A stretch of DNA of 64,000 nucleotides from Oscillospiraceae bacterium (GTDB lineage Bacteria; Bacillota; Clostridia; Oscillospirales; Acutalibacteraceae). The notes under the pieces are model-generated. The model was not told where the DNA came from. It saw only the letters and a list, made by a program, of their open reading frames with translations, and searched no databases. Shown piece by piece: positions 17,842-26,721 of this stretch (its first letter is position 1; every line of letters starts with the position of its first letter). The position numbers were made by a program, and so were the translations under genes. Location: positions 1-64,000 of the forward strand of contig SVPJ01000001.1 in assembly GCA_015065885.1 (NCBI GenBank). Reading direction: 5' to 3'.

Positions 17842-19902
17842 ATGAGAATCGCATTTGCAGGAAATCCCAACAGCGGAAAGACCACCATGTACAACGCGCT
17901 CACCGGCCGCAGTGAAAAGGTCGGCAACTGGGCGGGTGTTACGGTGGAACGGAAAGAGAGCCGCATCAAGAAGGTGTACGCCGACGGGCGAGACGACCTT
18001 GTAGCGGTCGATCTGCCGGGTGCTTACTCCATGTCGCCGTTCACTTCGGAGGAGAGCATCACCAGCGCTTACGTAAGAAACGAAAAGCCGGACGTGATCG
18101 TTAACATTGTGGATGCGACCAATCTCAGCCGCAGTTTGTTTTTTACCACGCAACTGTTGGAACTCGGCATTCCCGTGGTAGTGGCACTGAACAAGAGTGA
18201 CATCAACAAGAAGAAAGAGACGGTCATTGACGCGGCAACGCTTGCCGCCGCACTCGGCTGTCCCGTGGTGCAAACGGTATCGACCGACCACAGCCATCAA
18301 GACCTCACCGAAGTGGTAAGGGCGGCGCTTTCTTTGGTCGGTAAGGGACAAAAGGCCCCGTTTGTGCAGGGCAACGTCGACCTTACCGACAAAGCCGCCG
18401 TTCGTGAGGCTGACCGCCGCCGTTTCGCCTTCGTAAATGCGTTGGTCAAAAAAGCGGAAACACGCAAAGTCTTCACCAAGGACAAAAACTACCAGGATAC
18501 GATCGATGCGGTGCTGACCAACAAATGGCTCGGCATTCCGATCTTTGCCGTCGTGATGTTCTTGGTGTTCCAGATCTCACAGGCGTGGGTCGGCCCGCTT
18601 ATCGCCGATGGACATACCTTCAAAAACGGAACGACCGTTCCCGGTCTCGTCGCCCTCATTGATCTGTTCGGTGCGTGGGTCGGCGGTCTGCTCGCGAATG
18701 CCGACCCGTTGGTGTCCGCCTTGTTGGTGGACGGCATCATCGGCGGTGTGGGTGCCGTGGTCGGTTTTTTACCGCTCGTGATGGTGATGTATTTCCTCAT
18801 CGCCCTGCTCGAAGACTGCGGCTATATGGCACGCGTATCGGTGGTACTGGATCCCATTTTCAAGAAGGTCGGTCTGTCGGGCAAATCGGTCATTCCGTTC
18901 GTCATCGGCACGGGTTGCGCCATTCCCGGTGTGATGGCGTGCCGCACCATCCGCAACGAGCGGGAACGCCGCGCCACCGCGATGCTGGCTCCCTTTATGC
19001 CCTGCGGTGCCAAACTGCCGGTCATCGGCTTGTTTGCGGGCGCCTTCTTCGGCAATGCCTCGTGGGTGGGTACGTTGATGTATTTCGTAGGCATCGTCAT
19101 TATCCTCATCGGCGCCCTGCTGGTCAACCGCATTACCGGTAACAAAGCACGCCGCTCCTTCTTTATTATGGAACTGCCGGAGTACAAAGTCCCTTCCCTC
19201 GGCCGTGCGTTCCAATCGATGTGCAGCCGCGGTTGGTCGTATATCGTGAAAGCGGCCACCATTATTCTCTTGTGTAACACGGCGATACAGATCATGCAGA
19301 CCTTTACTTGGAACTTCCAGATCGCCGAGACGGCGGACACCTCTATTCTGGCTTCCGTTGCCGCACCGTTTGCCTATCTGCTGTTACCCGTCGTGGGCGT
19401 GCTGTCGTGGCAACTCGCCGCCGCCGCCATCACGGGATTTATTGCGAAGGAGAACGTGGTGGGCACGCTCGCGGTCTGCTTCGTGGGACTCGAAAACCTT
19501 ATCGACACCGAAGAACTCACTTTGATGGAGGGCGCGGGCACGGAAGTTGCCGCCGCCTTCGCTATCACGAAAGCGGCGGCGCTGGCGTACTTGATGTTCA
19601 ACTTGTTCACCCCGCCCTGCTTTGCCGCGATCGGTGCCATGAACGCCGAAATGAAGAGTGCCAAATGGCTGTGGAGCGGTATCGCCCTGCAACTCGGTGT
19701 CGGCTTTACCGTTGGCTTTTTGGTGTATCAGGTGGGCACGCTTGTCACTCTCGGCACGGTGGGTTCAGGCTTCGTCGGCGGGCTCGTCGCGGTGCTTGCG
19801 ATGGTCGCCGTCGTGGTGTTCCTGTGCATCCGTGCGGACAAACGGGTAAAAGCCGAAAATGCGCATAGGGCGAGCAAAACGCCCGCAAACCTTACGAAAT
19901 AA
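17842..19902 (+). CDS. feoB: Ferrous iron transporter FeoB
   Basis: GNPNSGKTTMYNALTGRSEKVGNWAGVTVERKE; multiple TM segments. Confidence 0.97.
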   Translation: MRIAFAGNPNSGKTTMYNALTGRSEKVGNWAGVTVERKESRIKKVYADGRDDLVAVDLPGAYSMSPFTSEESITSAYVRNEKPDVIVNIVDATNLSRSLFFTTQLLELGIPVVVALNKSDINKKKETVIDAATLAAALGCPVVQTVSTDHSHQDLTEVVRAALSLVGKGQKAPFVQGNVDLTDKAAVREADRRRFAFVNALVKKAETRKVFTKDKNYQDTIDAVLTNKWLGIPIFAVVMFLVFQISQAWVGPLIADGHTFKNGTTVPGLVALIDLFGAWVGGLLANADPLVSALLVDGIIGGVGAVVGFLPLVMVMYFLIALLEDCGYMARVSVVLDPIFKKVGLSGKSVIPFVIGTGCAIPGVMACRTIRNERERRATAMLAPFMPCGAKLPVIGLFAGAFFGNASWVGTLMYFVGIVIILIGALLVNRITGNKARRSFFIMELPEYKVPSLGRAFQSMCSRGWSYIVKAATIILLCNTAIQIMQTFTWNFQIAETADTSILASVAAPFAYLLLPVVGVLSWQLAAAAITGFIAKENVVGTLAVCFVGLENLIDTEELTLMEGAGTEVAAAFAITKAAALAYLMFNLFTPPCFAAIGAMNAEMKSAKWLWSGIALQLGVGFTVGFLVYQVGTLVTLGTVGSGFVGGLVAVLAMVAVVVFLCIRADKRVKAENAHRASKTPANLTK

Positions 19903-19914
19903 GGAGGTGTCTCG

Positions 19915-20097
19915 ATGGATACCGTGATCGCTGTGATCGTCATCGTCGCCATCGTCGCTCTCGCCGCATTCTACGTATACAAAGCGAAGAAAAGCGGCAA
20001 AAAATGCATCGGCTGCCCCGATGGCGGCAGTTGTAACGGCAAATGCACCTGCTGCTGCGGCTGTGAAGAAGAAACGGAAGAAATAGTTGACCGATAA
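19915..20097 (+). CDS. FeoB-associated Cys-rich membrane protein
   Basis: One TM then CIGCPDGGSCNGKCTCCCGC; directly after feoB. Confidence 0.88.
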   Translation: MDTVIAVIVIVAIVALAAFYVYKAKKSGKKCIGCPDGGSCNGKCTCCCGCEEETEEIVDR

Positions 20098-20098
20098 A

Positions 20099-20130
20099 GG
20101 AACGCACCGTCTTGCAAGACGGTGCGTTCC
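20099..20130 (+). terminator. Terminator of feo operon
   Basis: ggaacgcaccgtctt-gc-aagacggtgcgttcc. Confidence 0.8.
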
Positions 20131-20187
20131 GCTTTGTGTGATTGACAAACCAACAGATACCTACTATACTGGTTTTGAGGTGATACT

Positions 20188-20934
20188 ATGGGGTTGTTGG
20201 ATTTCTTAAAGCAGCTGCCCAGTGTGAATGAACTTAAGGGTAGTTTAGGAGAACAATTAACGAAATATTACGCCAAAGCCATGACCGACACGCTGGTTTT
20301 GCACGACGTACTCATCGACGGGGACGACGGAAAAACTTCGCAGATCGACCTCGTTCTGGTTGGCATTCGCGGGCTGTATGTTGTTGAGGTGAAAATGTTT
20401 TCCGATGCCAACATATACGGCGATGCGAAGAAAAGCCAATGGTACTATTATGCCGGTAAAAAACGTTACAACATTTACAACCCCCTAAAACAAAATGAAA
20501 AGCACATCCTCTACCTGAAAGAATTTTTGAAAGAGTTTGGGGATATCCCTTGCTTCTCTATTATAACGCTTATATGTAACAACTTTAAAATCTCCAATCT
20601 GCAACAGGAAGAAGGAAATCGCAAAATTGCCGTTTGCAGTTCGCTCCCTACAATGGAAAAGGCAATAAAAATCATTGCACAGGATCACCCCATTGTTTGG
20701 GACGAAGCCAAAAAGCAACAGATTTTTGACTACATTCAAAAAAATCAGCATATCGGGAAAGATGCCCGTATACAGCATAAACAGAACGTGATAGCATATA
20801 AAGAAAGTTTAGAAACAAAAAAAGCTGAAAAGGTCTGTCCGTACTGTAACGTTCCCCTCGTTTTACGCCATGGGAAATTTGGAGAGTTTTACGGATGTCC
20901 CAACTATCCGAAATGCCGATACACGTTAAAATAG
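20188..20934 (+). CDS. NERD-domain protein with C-terminal topoisomerase-type zinc ribbon
   Basis: VLHDVLIDGDDGKTSQIDLVLVGIRGLYVVEVKMF; VCPYCNVPLVLRHGKFGEFYGCPNYPKCRYTLK. Confidence 0.87.
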   Translation: MGLLDFLKQLPSVNELKGSLGEQLTKYYAKAMTDTLVLHDVLIDGDDGKTSQIDLVLVGIRGLYVVEVKMFSDANIYGDAKKSQWYYYAGKKRYNIYNPLKQNEKHILYLKEFLKEFGDIPCFSIITLICNNFKISNLQQEEGNRKIAVCSSLPTMEKAIKIIAQDHPIVWDEAKKQQIFDYIQKNQHIGKDARIQHKQNVIAYKESLETKKAEKVCPYCNVPLVLRHGKFGEFYGCPNYPKCRYTLK

Positions 20935-20959
20935 ATGACATTCCATCATCAAAACCAAG

Positions 20960-20994
20960 AACCTCTTGTCTGCTTAAACGGCAAACAAGAGGTT
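20960..20994 (+). terminator. Terminator after NERD gene
   Basis: aacctcttgt...acaagaggtt followed by T-rich tract. Confidence 0.75.
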
Positions 20995-21006
20995 TCTTCT
21001 TTTTCG

Positions 21007-21732
21007 TTATCCTTCTAAACTCTTCAAGTAGTCGATGCACATTTTGGCCTCGATCATTTCGCGTTCGGGCACGGTCTCGTTTTCCACGACCATCGCCACA
21101 CCGTGCGCTTCGGCCCATTCCACCACCTCGCGGATCGGCACTTCGCCTTGTCCGAGGGGTTTGCACTCCGTGCGGGTGGTATCCTTCAAGTGGATCATAC
21201 CGACCCGCTCGCCCAACTGCTCGAGTACGTACAAGGGACTTACGCCGCCGAAGTACGCCCAGCATACGTCGATCTCAAAGCGGATGTTCGTCTGTTTTTG
21301 CATCTCCACGTGCGGGATCAAACGGTCGGCATTGGGTTTGAATTCCCCGTCGTGGTTGTGATACATAAGCTCGATACCCGCTTCGGCAAGGATCGGCTGC
21401 CATTCGTTCAACAGTGCGATGGTCTCGCCCAAATTCTCTTTGGTATCCCACGGCGCACCCGGCACGATAAACCGTTTACAACCGATGGTCTGCAAGTACG
21501 GAATCGTCTCCTCGTGCTTGCCGTCCACCAATGCATTCAGCATGGTGTGGGTGCTGCACACGGTCAGTCTGTTTTCTTCACACAGCGCCAGAAACTCCTC
21601 CGCCGTTTTGCCGAAGAAGCCCGCCGGCTCCACCATGGTGTACCCCATCGCCGCGACCTCACGCAGAGTAGCAGCCACATCTTTTTCCATAAATCGTCGA
21701 ACCGAATACAACTGCAATCCATATTGACGCAT
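21007..21732 (-). CDS. Sugar phosphate isomerase/epimerase family protein
   Basis: YGLQLYSVRRFMEKDVAATLREVAAMGYTMVEPAGFFG; RFEIDVCWAYFGG; GMIHLKDTTR. Confidence 0.9.
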   Translation of the reverse strand: MRQYGLQLYSVRRFMEKDVAATLREVAAMGYTMVEPAGFFGKTAEEFLALCEENRLTVCSTHTMLNALVDGKHEETIPYLQTIGCKRFIVPGAPWDTKENLGETIALLNEWQPILAEAGIELMYHNHDGEFKPNADRLIPHVEMQKQTNIRFEIDVCWAYFGGVSPLYVLEQLGERVGMIHLKDTTRTECKPLGQGEVPIREVVEWAEAHGVAMVVENETVPEREMIEAKMCIDYLKSLEG

Positions 21733-21755
21733 ATCACTTCACTCCTTGTTATACG

Positions 21756-22940
21756 TTACCAACGCACCTGCCAGCGCGTTTGATAGCCGTCGTGCATCGG
21801 GGCCGACCCCGCCTCCCGCATCGCCGACTGTTCGCGGCGTGCCGCAAGTTCGCGGTCGAACGCCGCGGCATCCACCGGCAACGCCACCACGCCGCCCTGC
21901 CACGCGGACAAATACGCCGCGTTGCACAGCATCACTTCGTTCAAGGCTTCACGCCCATCCGACAACAGCGGTGTGCCGTGCAGAATGTGATCCACAAAAT
22001 TCTGCAACACCGCGCCGTGTGCGTTCGGAGGGGCTTCAAAGGTCATTTCCTCGTAGTCCATCGGGATCTGCACGAAGCCTTCCTTCGCGGTAAAGCAGAC
22101 CTCCCGCTCGCGCTCTTTCAAACGCCACAGTTTCAGTTTGCCGTCCTCCAGCACCATTTTGCCGCCGTCGCCCGTGATCTCCAGACGATTGGTGCCGGGG
22201 TATTCCCCCGTGGTGGTTTGGAATAGGGCAACAAGCCCACTGTCATACTCACCGACGATGAGCGCTTCGTCCTCCACCTCAATGTCGTGATATTTCGCCA
22301 CGGGACACCGCGCCAAAACACGGTCGGGCATACCGCAGATCCACTGCCACAGATCGAGATTGTGGGGTGCCTGATTCATCAGCACACCGCCGCCCTCACC
22401 GCAGAAGGTGGCACGCCACGCGCCGCTGTCGTAGTACGCTTGCGTGCGGTACCAGTTGGTGATGATCCAGTGAAACCGTTTGAGTTCCCCCAACACACCG
22501 CTTTGCACCAGTTCCCGCGCTTTTTGGAACAGCGGGTCGGTACGTTGATTGAACATCACGCAAAACGCGCGGCCGCTTTTGTCGGCGGCTTCAATCAAGC
22601 GGTGTGCCTCACTCACCTGCACCGCCATCGGCTTTTCGGACAGCACGTGTACCCCGTGTTCGAACGCCTGCACGCCGATGACGGGGTGGAAATAGTGCGG
22701 GGTGGCGATCACCACCGCGTCACACACACCCGCCGCCAACAGTGCCTCAGCATTTTCATACACGGGCACTTCGGGGAATAGCGCCTTCAACTGGTCGCGG
22801 CGGGCAGCGTCGGTATCGCACAACGCCGACAGCACCGCACCGTTTACACCGCCCGCAAAGAGGTGACGAGCGTGGGCGGAACCCATGCCGCCCACACCGA
22901 TCACACCTACTCTAACGTCTTTCATCATCTTATTTGGCAC
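21756..22940 (-). CDS. Gfo/Idh/MocA family oxidoreductase
   Basis: VRVGVIGVGGMGSAHARHLF; HVLSEKPMAVQVSEA; GGGVLMNQAPHNLDLWQWICG. Confidence 0.93.
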   Translation of the reverse strand: MPNKMMKDVRVGVIGVGGMGSAHARHLFAGGVNGAVLSALCDTDAARRDQLKALFPEVPVYENAEALLAAGVCDAVVIATPHYFHPVIGVQAFEHGVHVLSEKPMAVQVSEAHRLIEAADKSGRAFCVMFNQRTDPLFQKARELVQSGVLGELKRFHWIITNWYRTQAYYDSGAWRATFCGEGGGVLMNQAPHNLDLWQWICGMPDRVLARCPVAKYHDIEVEDEALIVGEYDSGLVALFQTTTGEYPGTNRLEITGDGGKMVLEDGKLKLWRLKEREREVCFTAKEGFVQIPMDYEEMTFEAPPNAHGAVLQNFVDHILHGTPLLSDGREALNEVMLCNAAYLSAWQGGVVALPVDAAAFDRELAARREQSAMREAGSAPMHDGYQTRWQVRW

Positions 22941-24096
22941 CGTTGTACGAGCCGCTGGTATCGCTCACGACCTCGTTCACGTTTTCCTTACGACGGGAGG
23001 TCGCCACGCGCTTCATCAGCTCGTTGTAATATTCGTCGTCGTCAAACGGCAGTTCCACCACGCGGTCGGTGAACGCCGACAGATGCATCGCATTCGAAAT
23101 GGTCAGGCCGTTGATGCCCTCGCGCCCGTCCGCCACCAGCGGAGTGCCGTGCAGGATGTGCGCCGCAAAGGCGTTCAGCACACCCACGTGCTGTTCACCG
23201 TCGGTATCAAAGGTGATGGTCTCCACCTCGCGGTTGGGCGAACTGAACGCGCCGCGCTCTTCACCCGTATACTCGCTCATCGCTTCCTTCAAGCGGGTGA
23301 TCTTCAGCGTTCTGCCTTCCGCCACCAGGGTGCCGCGGTCACAGCAAACCTCAAAGCGGTTGGAACCGGGGCAGTCGCCCGTCGAGGTGATGAACATACC
23401 CGACGCACCGTTCGGATACTCCACGTACGCGGTCACGTCGTCTTCCACTTCGATATCGTGCCATTTGCCGAAATTCAGTTTCACGTCCACTTTGCTCGGC
23501 ATACCGCAGATCCACTGCCACAGATCGAGATTGTGCGGGCACTGGTTGAGCAGCACACCGCCGCCCTCGCCGCTCCACGTGGCACGCCACGCGCCGCTGT
23601 CGTAATAGGACTGCGGACGGTACCAGTCGGTGATGAGCCAGTTGGTGCGATGCACTTCACCGAGTTCACCGCTGGCGATCATGTCGTGCATCGTAATGTA
23701 CATCGGGTTGGTGCGCTGATTAAACATCATACCGAACGCCACGCCCGCTTTTTCGGCGGCGGCGTTCATCTCTTTCACCTGTTTCGTATACACACCCGCG
23801 GGTTTTTCGCACATGACGTGGATACCGCGCTCGAAGCACGCGATCGCATAGCGGGGATGGTCGTAGTGCGGCACCGCGATCAGGCACGCGTCGATCAGAC
23901 CGCTGTCCAGCATCTCCTCCGCCGTGTTAAAGCAGGTCAGATTCTCGTTGCGACCCTTCGCCCATTCCAAGCGCTCGGGTTTCACATCCGCCACCGCGAC
24001 GAGTTCGATCTCGGGGCATTTGCCGTCGGTCAGGTTGTTCACGTGGGTGGAACCCATGTTACCCACACCGATAATACCAAGTTTTACTTTACTCAT
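22930..24096 (-). CDS. Gfo/Idh/MocA family oxidoreductase
   Basis: VKLGIIGVGNMGSTHVNNL; HVMCEKPAGVYTKQV; GGGVLLNQCPHNLDLWQWICG. Confidence 0.93.
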   Translation of the reverse strand: MSKVKLGIIGVGNMGSTHVNNLTDGKCPEIELVAVADVKPERLEWAKGRNENLTCFNTAEEMLDSGLIDACLIAVPHYDHPRYAIACFERGIHVMCEKPAGVYTKQVKEMNAAAEKAGVAFGMMFNQRTNPMYITMHDMIASGELGEVHRTNWLITDWYRPQSYYDSGAWRATWSGEGGGVLLNQCPHNLDLWQWICGMPSKVDVKLNFGKWHDIEVEDDVTAYVEYPNGASGMFITSTGDCPGSNRFEVCCDRGTLVAEGRTLKITRLKEAMSEYTGEERGAFSSPNREVETITFDTDGEQHVGVLNAFAAHILHGTPLVADGREGINGLTISNAMHLSAFTDRVVELPFDDDEYYNELMKRVATSRRKENVNEVVSDTSGSYNGAK

Positions 24097-24131
24097 TGTC
24101 TTTTCCTCCTCGGCTGATATGTTCGTAAACC

Positions 24132-24899
24132 TTATGCTTCGTGACCGATCGATTCGAGATACCGCAAACTGCGTTCCATACAATCGAGCGGATCTTCCCC
24201 GTTGCAGTTGTCCTGCTCCACGAACGCGGCAACCGCGCCCGCCTTCTCAAACGCCTTCAGAATGGCGGGGAAGTTCAGTGAGCCCTCACCGATGGGCGTC
24301 ATCATCTGCTTCATATCCAGGGTCATACCCATATCCTTCAAATGCACGTACTTCAGACGGCCCGCACACTTTTCGATCCATTGGCAAACATCGCCGCCGC
24401 CGTGCTGTACCCAATAGGTATCCAGCACGATGTTCATCTCTTCGGGCGGGAACATATCGAGCAGATGATCGAAGATCATCTTCCCCTCTACCTTCGCGAA
24501 TTCGAAGGAGTGGTTGTGATACGCGAAGGTCATACCCGCGTCGCGGATCTTCTTGATCGGCTCGGTCATCTCACGGCGGAACCGCTCGAGGCATTCCACC
24601 GTGTTGCGGTGCGCCTCACCGATATAGCCGAGACCGATGCAATCACACCCCATAAGACGGTGATCCTCGATCAACGCTTCGGTGTCCCCGATGATGCGCT
24701 GGTACGGGCTGTGGGAAAACGGAATGACCATTCCCAAGCGGTCACAGGTCTCCCGCATCAGAGCGGGCGGGATGGCGTCGCACCCCGAATACTGCACCTG
24801 CTTATACCCCATTGCCGCAAGTTTTTCCAACGTCGCAACGCCGTCTTCGGCGGTCTTGCAGAAATCGCGGACGGTATACATTTGTGCACCGATCTTCAT
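24132..24899 (-). CDS. Sugar phosphate isomerase/epimerase family protein
   Basis: MKIGAQMYTVRDFCKTAEDGVATLEKLAAMGYKQVQYSGC; LKYVHLKDMG. Confidence 0.9.
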   Translation of the reverse strand: MKIGAQMYTVRDFCKTAEDGVATLEKLAAMGYKQVQYSGCDAIPPALMRETCDRLGMVIPFSHSPYQRIIGDTEALIEDHRLMGCDCIGLGYIGEAHRNTVECLERFRREMTEPIKKIRDAGMTFAYHNHSFEFAKVEGKMIFDHLLDMFPPEEMNIVLDTYWVQHGGGDVCQWIEKCAGRLKYVHLKDMGMTLDMKQMMTPIGEGSLNFPAILKAFEKAGAVAAFVEQDNCNGEDPLDCMERSLRYLESIGHEA

Positions 24900-24913
24900 A
24901 GTCCGTTCTCCTT

Positions 24914-25744
24914 TCACGGTAAGATCTTTTTGAGCGCTGCCACCGCCGCGTCAAACGCTTCGTCCGCGCTGGCGTACGCATACGCCGAACGGGTGGCAGA
25001 GCCGCTGTTTTCCAGTTGTTCCAGACCAACGAAGGCGTTTAAGTGCGGCTCCAGTGTCAGCACCCGTCCGCCCTTTGCACCGTAGGCGGCGAGTAATTTG
25101 GGCAGTTGCCCTTCGCCTTCGCCCGGCGGCACGACCTCGCCGTTTTGGTTGCAATCCTTAATGTGCAGATACTCCACATAGGGTGCCAGTTTCTCCCACG
25201 CGGGCAGGATCTTCACCCCACACTGCAGAAAGTTCGCGGGATCAAAGATGGCACGCAGTTCGGGGAACTGTGTGAGCAACTTCACACAGCGGTCGTCGGT
25301 ATCGCCGTAGATGTCCTTTTCGTTCTCGTGGCAGATGACCACACCGCTGCCGCGCGCCGCATCCAAAAACGCCGCCGTGCGCTCACACACCGCGTTGAAC
25401 GCGCCGTCGCTGTCGTCCGCACCGTAGAAGCTGAACAAGCGGTAGTGTTCCGCCCCCATAATGTGGGCAAGCTCCAGTTGATGCTTGAATTCCTCCAGAT
25501 GCGGAGCAAAATCGTCTGTCAGTTGGATCTTCCCCGTAGGTGAGCCGATCGACCAGACGTGCAACCCTTCTGCCGCCAAACGGTCACGGATCTCCGTCGC
25601 CTTCTCTTTCGAGACTTTTGCCACATTTTGACCGTCGATAAAGCGGATCTCCAACCCTGCGATGCCGTTTCGCTTCATCGCCGCTATTTGACCCGCAAGT
25701 TCTCCGCTGGCCTCATCGGCAAATGCCGCCAGTTTCCAATCCAT
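24914..25744 (-). CDS. Sugar phosphate isomerase/epimerase family protein
   Basis: Start at MDWKLAAFADEASGELAGQIAAMKRNGIAGLEIRFIDG; VVICHENEKDIYGD; VEYLHIKDCN. Confidence 0.88.
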   Translation of the reverse strand: MDWKLAAFADEASGELAGQIAAMKRNGIAGLEIRFIDGQNVAKVSKEKATEIRDRLAAEGLHVWSIGSPTGKIQLTDDFAPHLEEFKHQLELAHIMGAEHYRLFSFYGADDSDGAFNAVCERTAAFLDAARGSGVVICHENEKDIYGDTDDRCVKLLTQFPELRAIFDPANFLQCGVKILPAWEKLAPYVEYLHIKDCNQNGEVVPPGEGEGQLPKLLAAYGAKGGRVLTLEPHLNAFVGLEQLENSGSATRSAYAYASADEAFDAAVAALKKILP

Positions 25745-25861
25745 ATATATCACCTCATGATATAATATCGTGAGTTTATTGTACAGAATATCCACAAAAA
25801 AAGCAAGTGAAAGCACGAAAAAATCGCAAAAATTGTGTAAACAACCGCAAGAAACGTACAC

Positions 25862-25890
25862 TTGATTTTCTTTTTGCTTTCCGCTATACT
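25862..25890 (+). promoter_or_regulatory. SigA-type promoter TTGATT-17-TATACT for nitroreductase gene
   Basis: -35 25862-25867, -10 25885-25890. Confidence 0.65.
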
Positions 25891-25915
25891 GAAACTCAAA
25901 GAAAGGATGATTTTG

Positions 25916-26485
25916 ATGACACTGTCCGAACTGTTTTCGACCCTTCGCACCATTCGCCGTTTTACGCAAAAACCCGTTCCTGTCGAGGTGTTGCGGGACG
26001 CCGTGGACGCCGCACGGTTGTGTGCTTCCGCCGCCAACGCACAGCCGCTGCGCTACGTCGTGGTGACCGACCCCGCGACCGTCGCGGCGTTGCAACCGCA
26101 CGTGAAGTGGGCGGGGTATCTGCCGCCCGAGGACGGCGTTCCGAAGGAGAATGAACGCCCCACCGCTTTCGTGGCGGTGGTAAAAACGGCAGATGCGAAC
26201 GCCTGGGCGGATATCGACGTAGGTCTTGCGGTGCACGCCATGACCGCCGTGCTGTGGGAGTCGGGGGTCGGCAGTTGCATCATGGGGGCGATCGACCGCC
26301 CCGCTATCAAAGCGCTGTTGCCGATCAAGGAGGAAGACGAGTTGCGGCTGATGATCGCCGTCGGCTACCCCGCCCATCAAAGCCGCGTCGTACCGCTCAC
26401 CGACACGGTGAAATACGCGCTGGACGATAACCGTGATTACGTGGTGCCCAAACGCGCACTCGAGGATATCGCGACGTTTATGTGA
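25916..26485 (+). CDS. Nitroreductase family protein
   Basis: LFSTLRTIRRFTQKPVPVEVLRDAVDAARLCASAANAQPLRYVVVTD; GVGSCIMGAIDRPAIKALL. Confidence 0.9.
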   Translation: MTLSELFSTLRTIRRFTQKPVPVEVLRDAVDAARLCASAANAQPLRYVVVTDPATVAALQPHVKWAGYLPPEDGVPKENERPTAFVAVVKTADANAWADIDVGLAVHAMTAVLWESGVGSCIMGAIDRPAIKALLPIKEEDELRLMIAVGYPAHQSRVVPLTDTVKYALDDNRDYVVPKRALEDIATFM

Positions 26486-26494
26486 TAGATAACC

Positions 26495-26665
26495 GCCACC
26501 CACCCGCGGTGGTGCGTTGCCTTCCCCTCGAGGGGAAGGTGGCACGAGCGCGAGCGCGTGACGGATGAGGTGTATGACAACCACGGCGGCGTTGCCGCCT
26601 ACACCTCACCACCCGCTTACGCGGGAGCCTCCCCTCAAGGGGAGGCCTTACGGTGCACCCACACC
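26495..26665. repeat. Dispersed-type intergenic repeat with nested palindromes (CTTCCCCTCGAGGGGAAG ... CCTCCCCTCAAGGGGAGG)
   Basis: Palindromic CCCC/GGGG cores, GGCACGAGCGCGAGCGCGTGACGGATGAGGTG; resembles repeats of gut Firmicutes from memory. Confidence 0.55.
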
Positions 26666-26673
26666 ACAAAAAT

Positions 26674-26707
26674 GACCGCCCGAAGAGGTTTTCCTCTTCG
26701 GGCGGTC
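26674..26707 (-). terminator. Terminator of the 3616-aa protein gene
   Basis: gaccgcccgaagagg-tttt-cctcttcgggcggtc, U-tract on minus strand. Confidence 0.85.
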
Positions 26708-26721
26708 TTGCTTATGTTGTC

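Noticed and set aside
20188-20934. Defence island centred on the NERD protein
   Set aside because: Flanked by feo and sugar-enzyme genes; no other defence genes recognised
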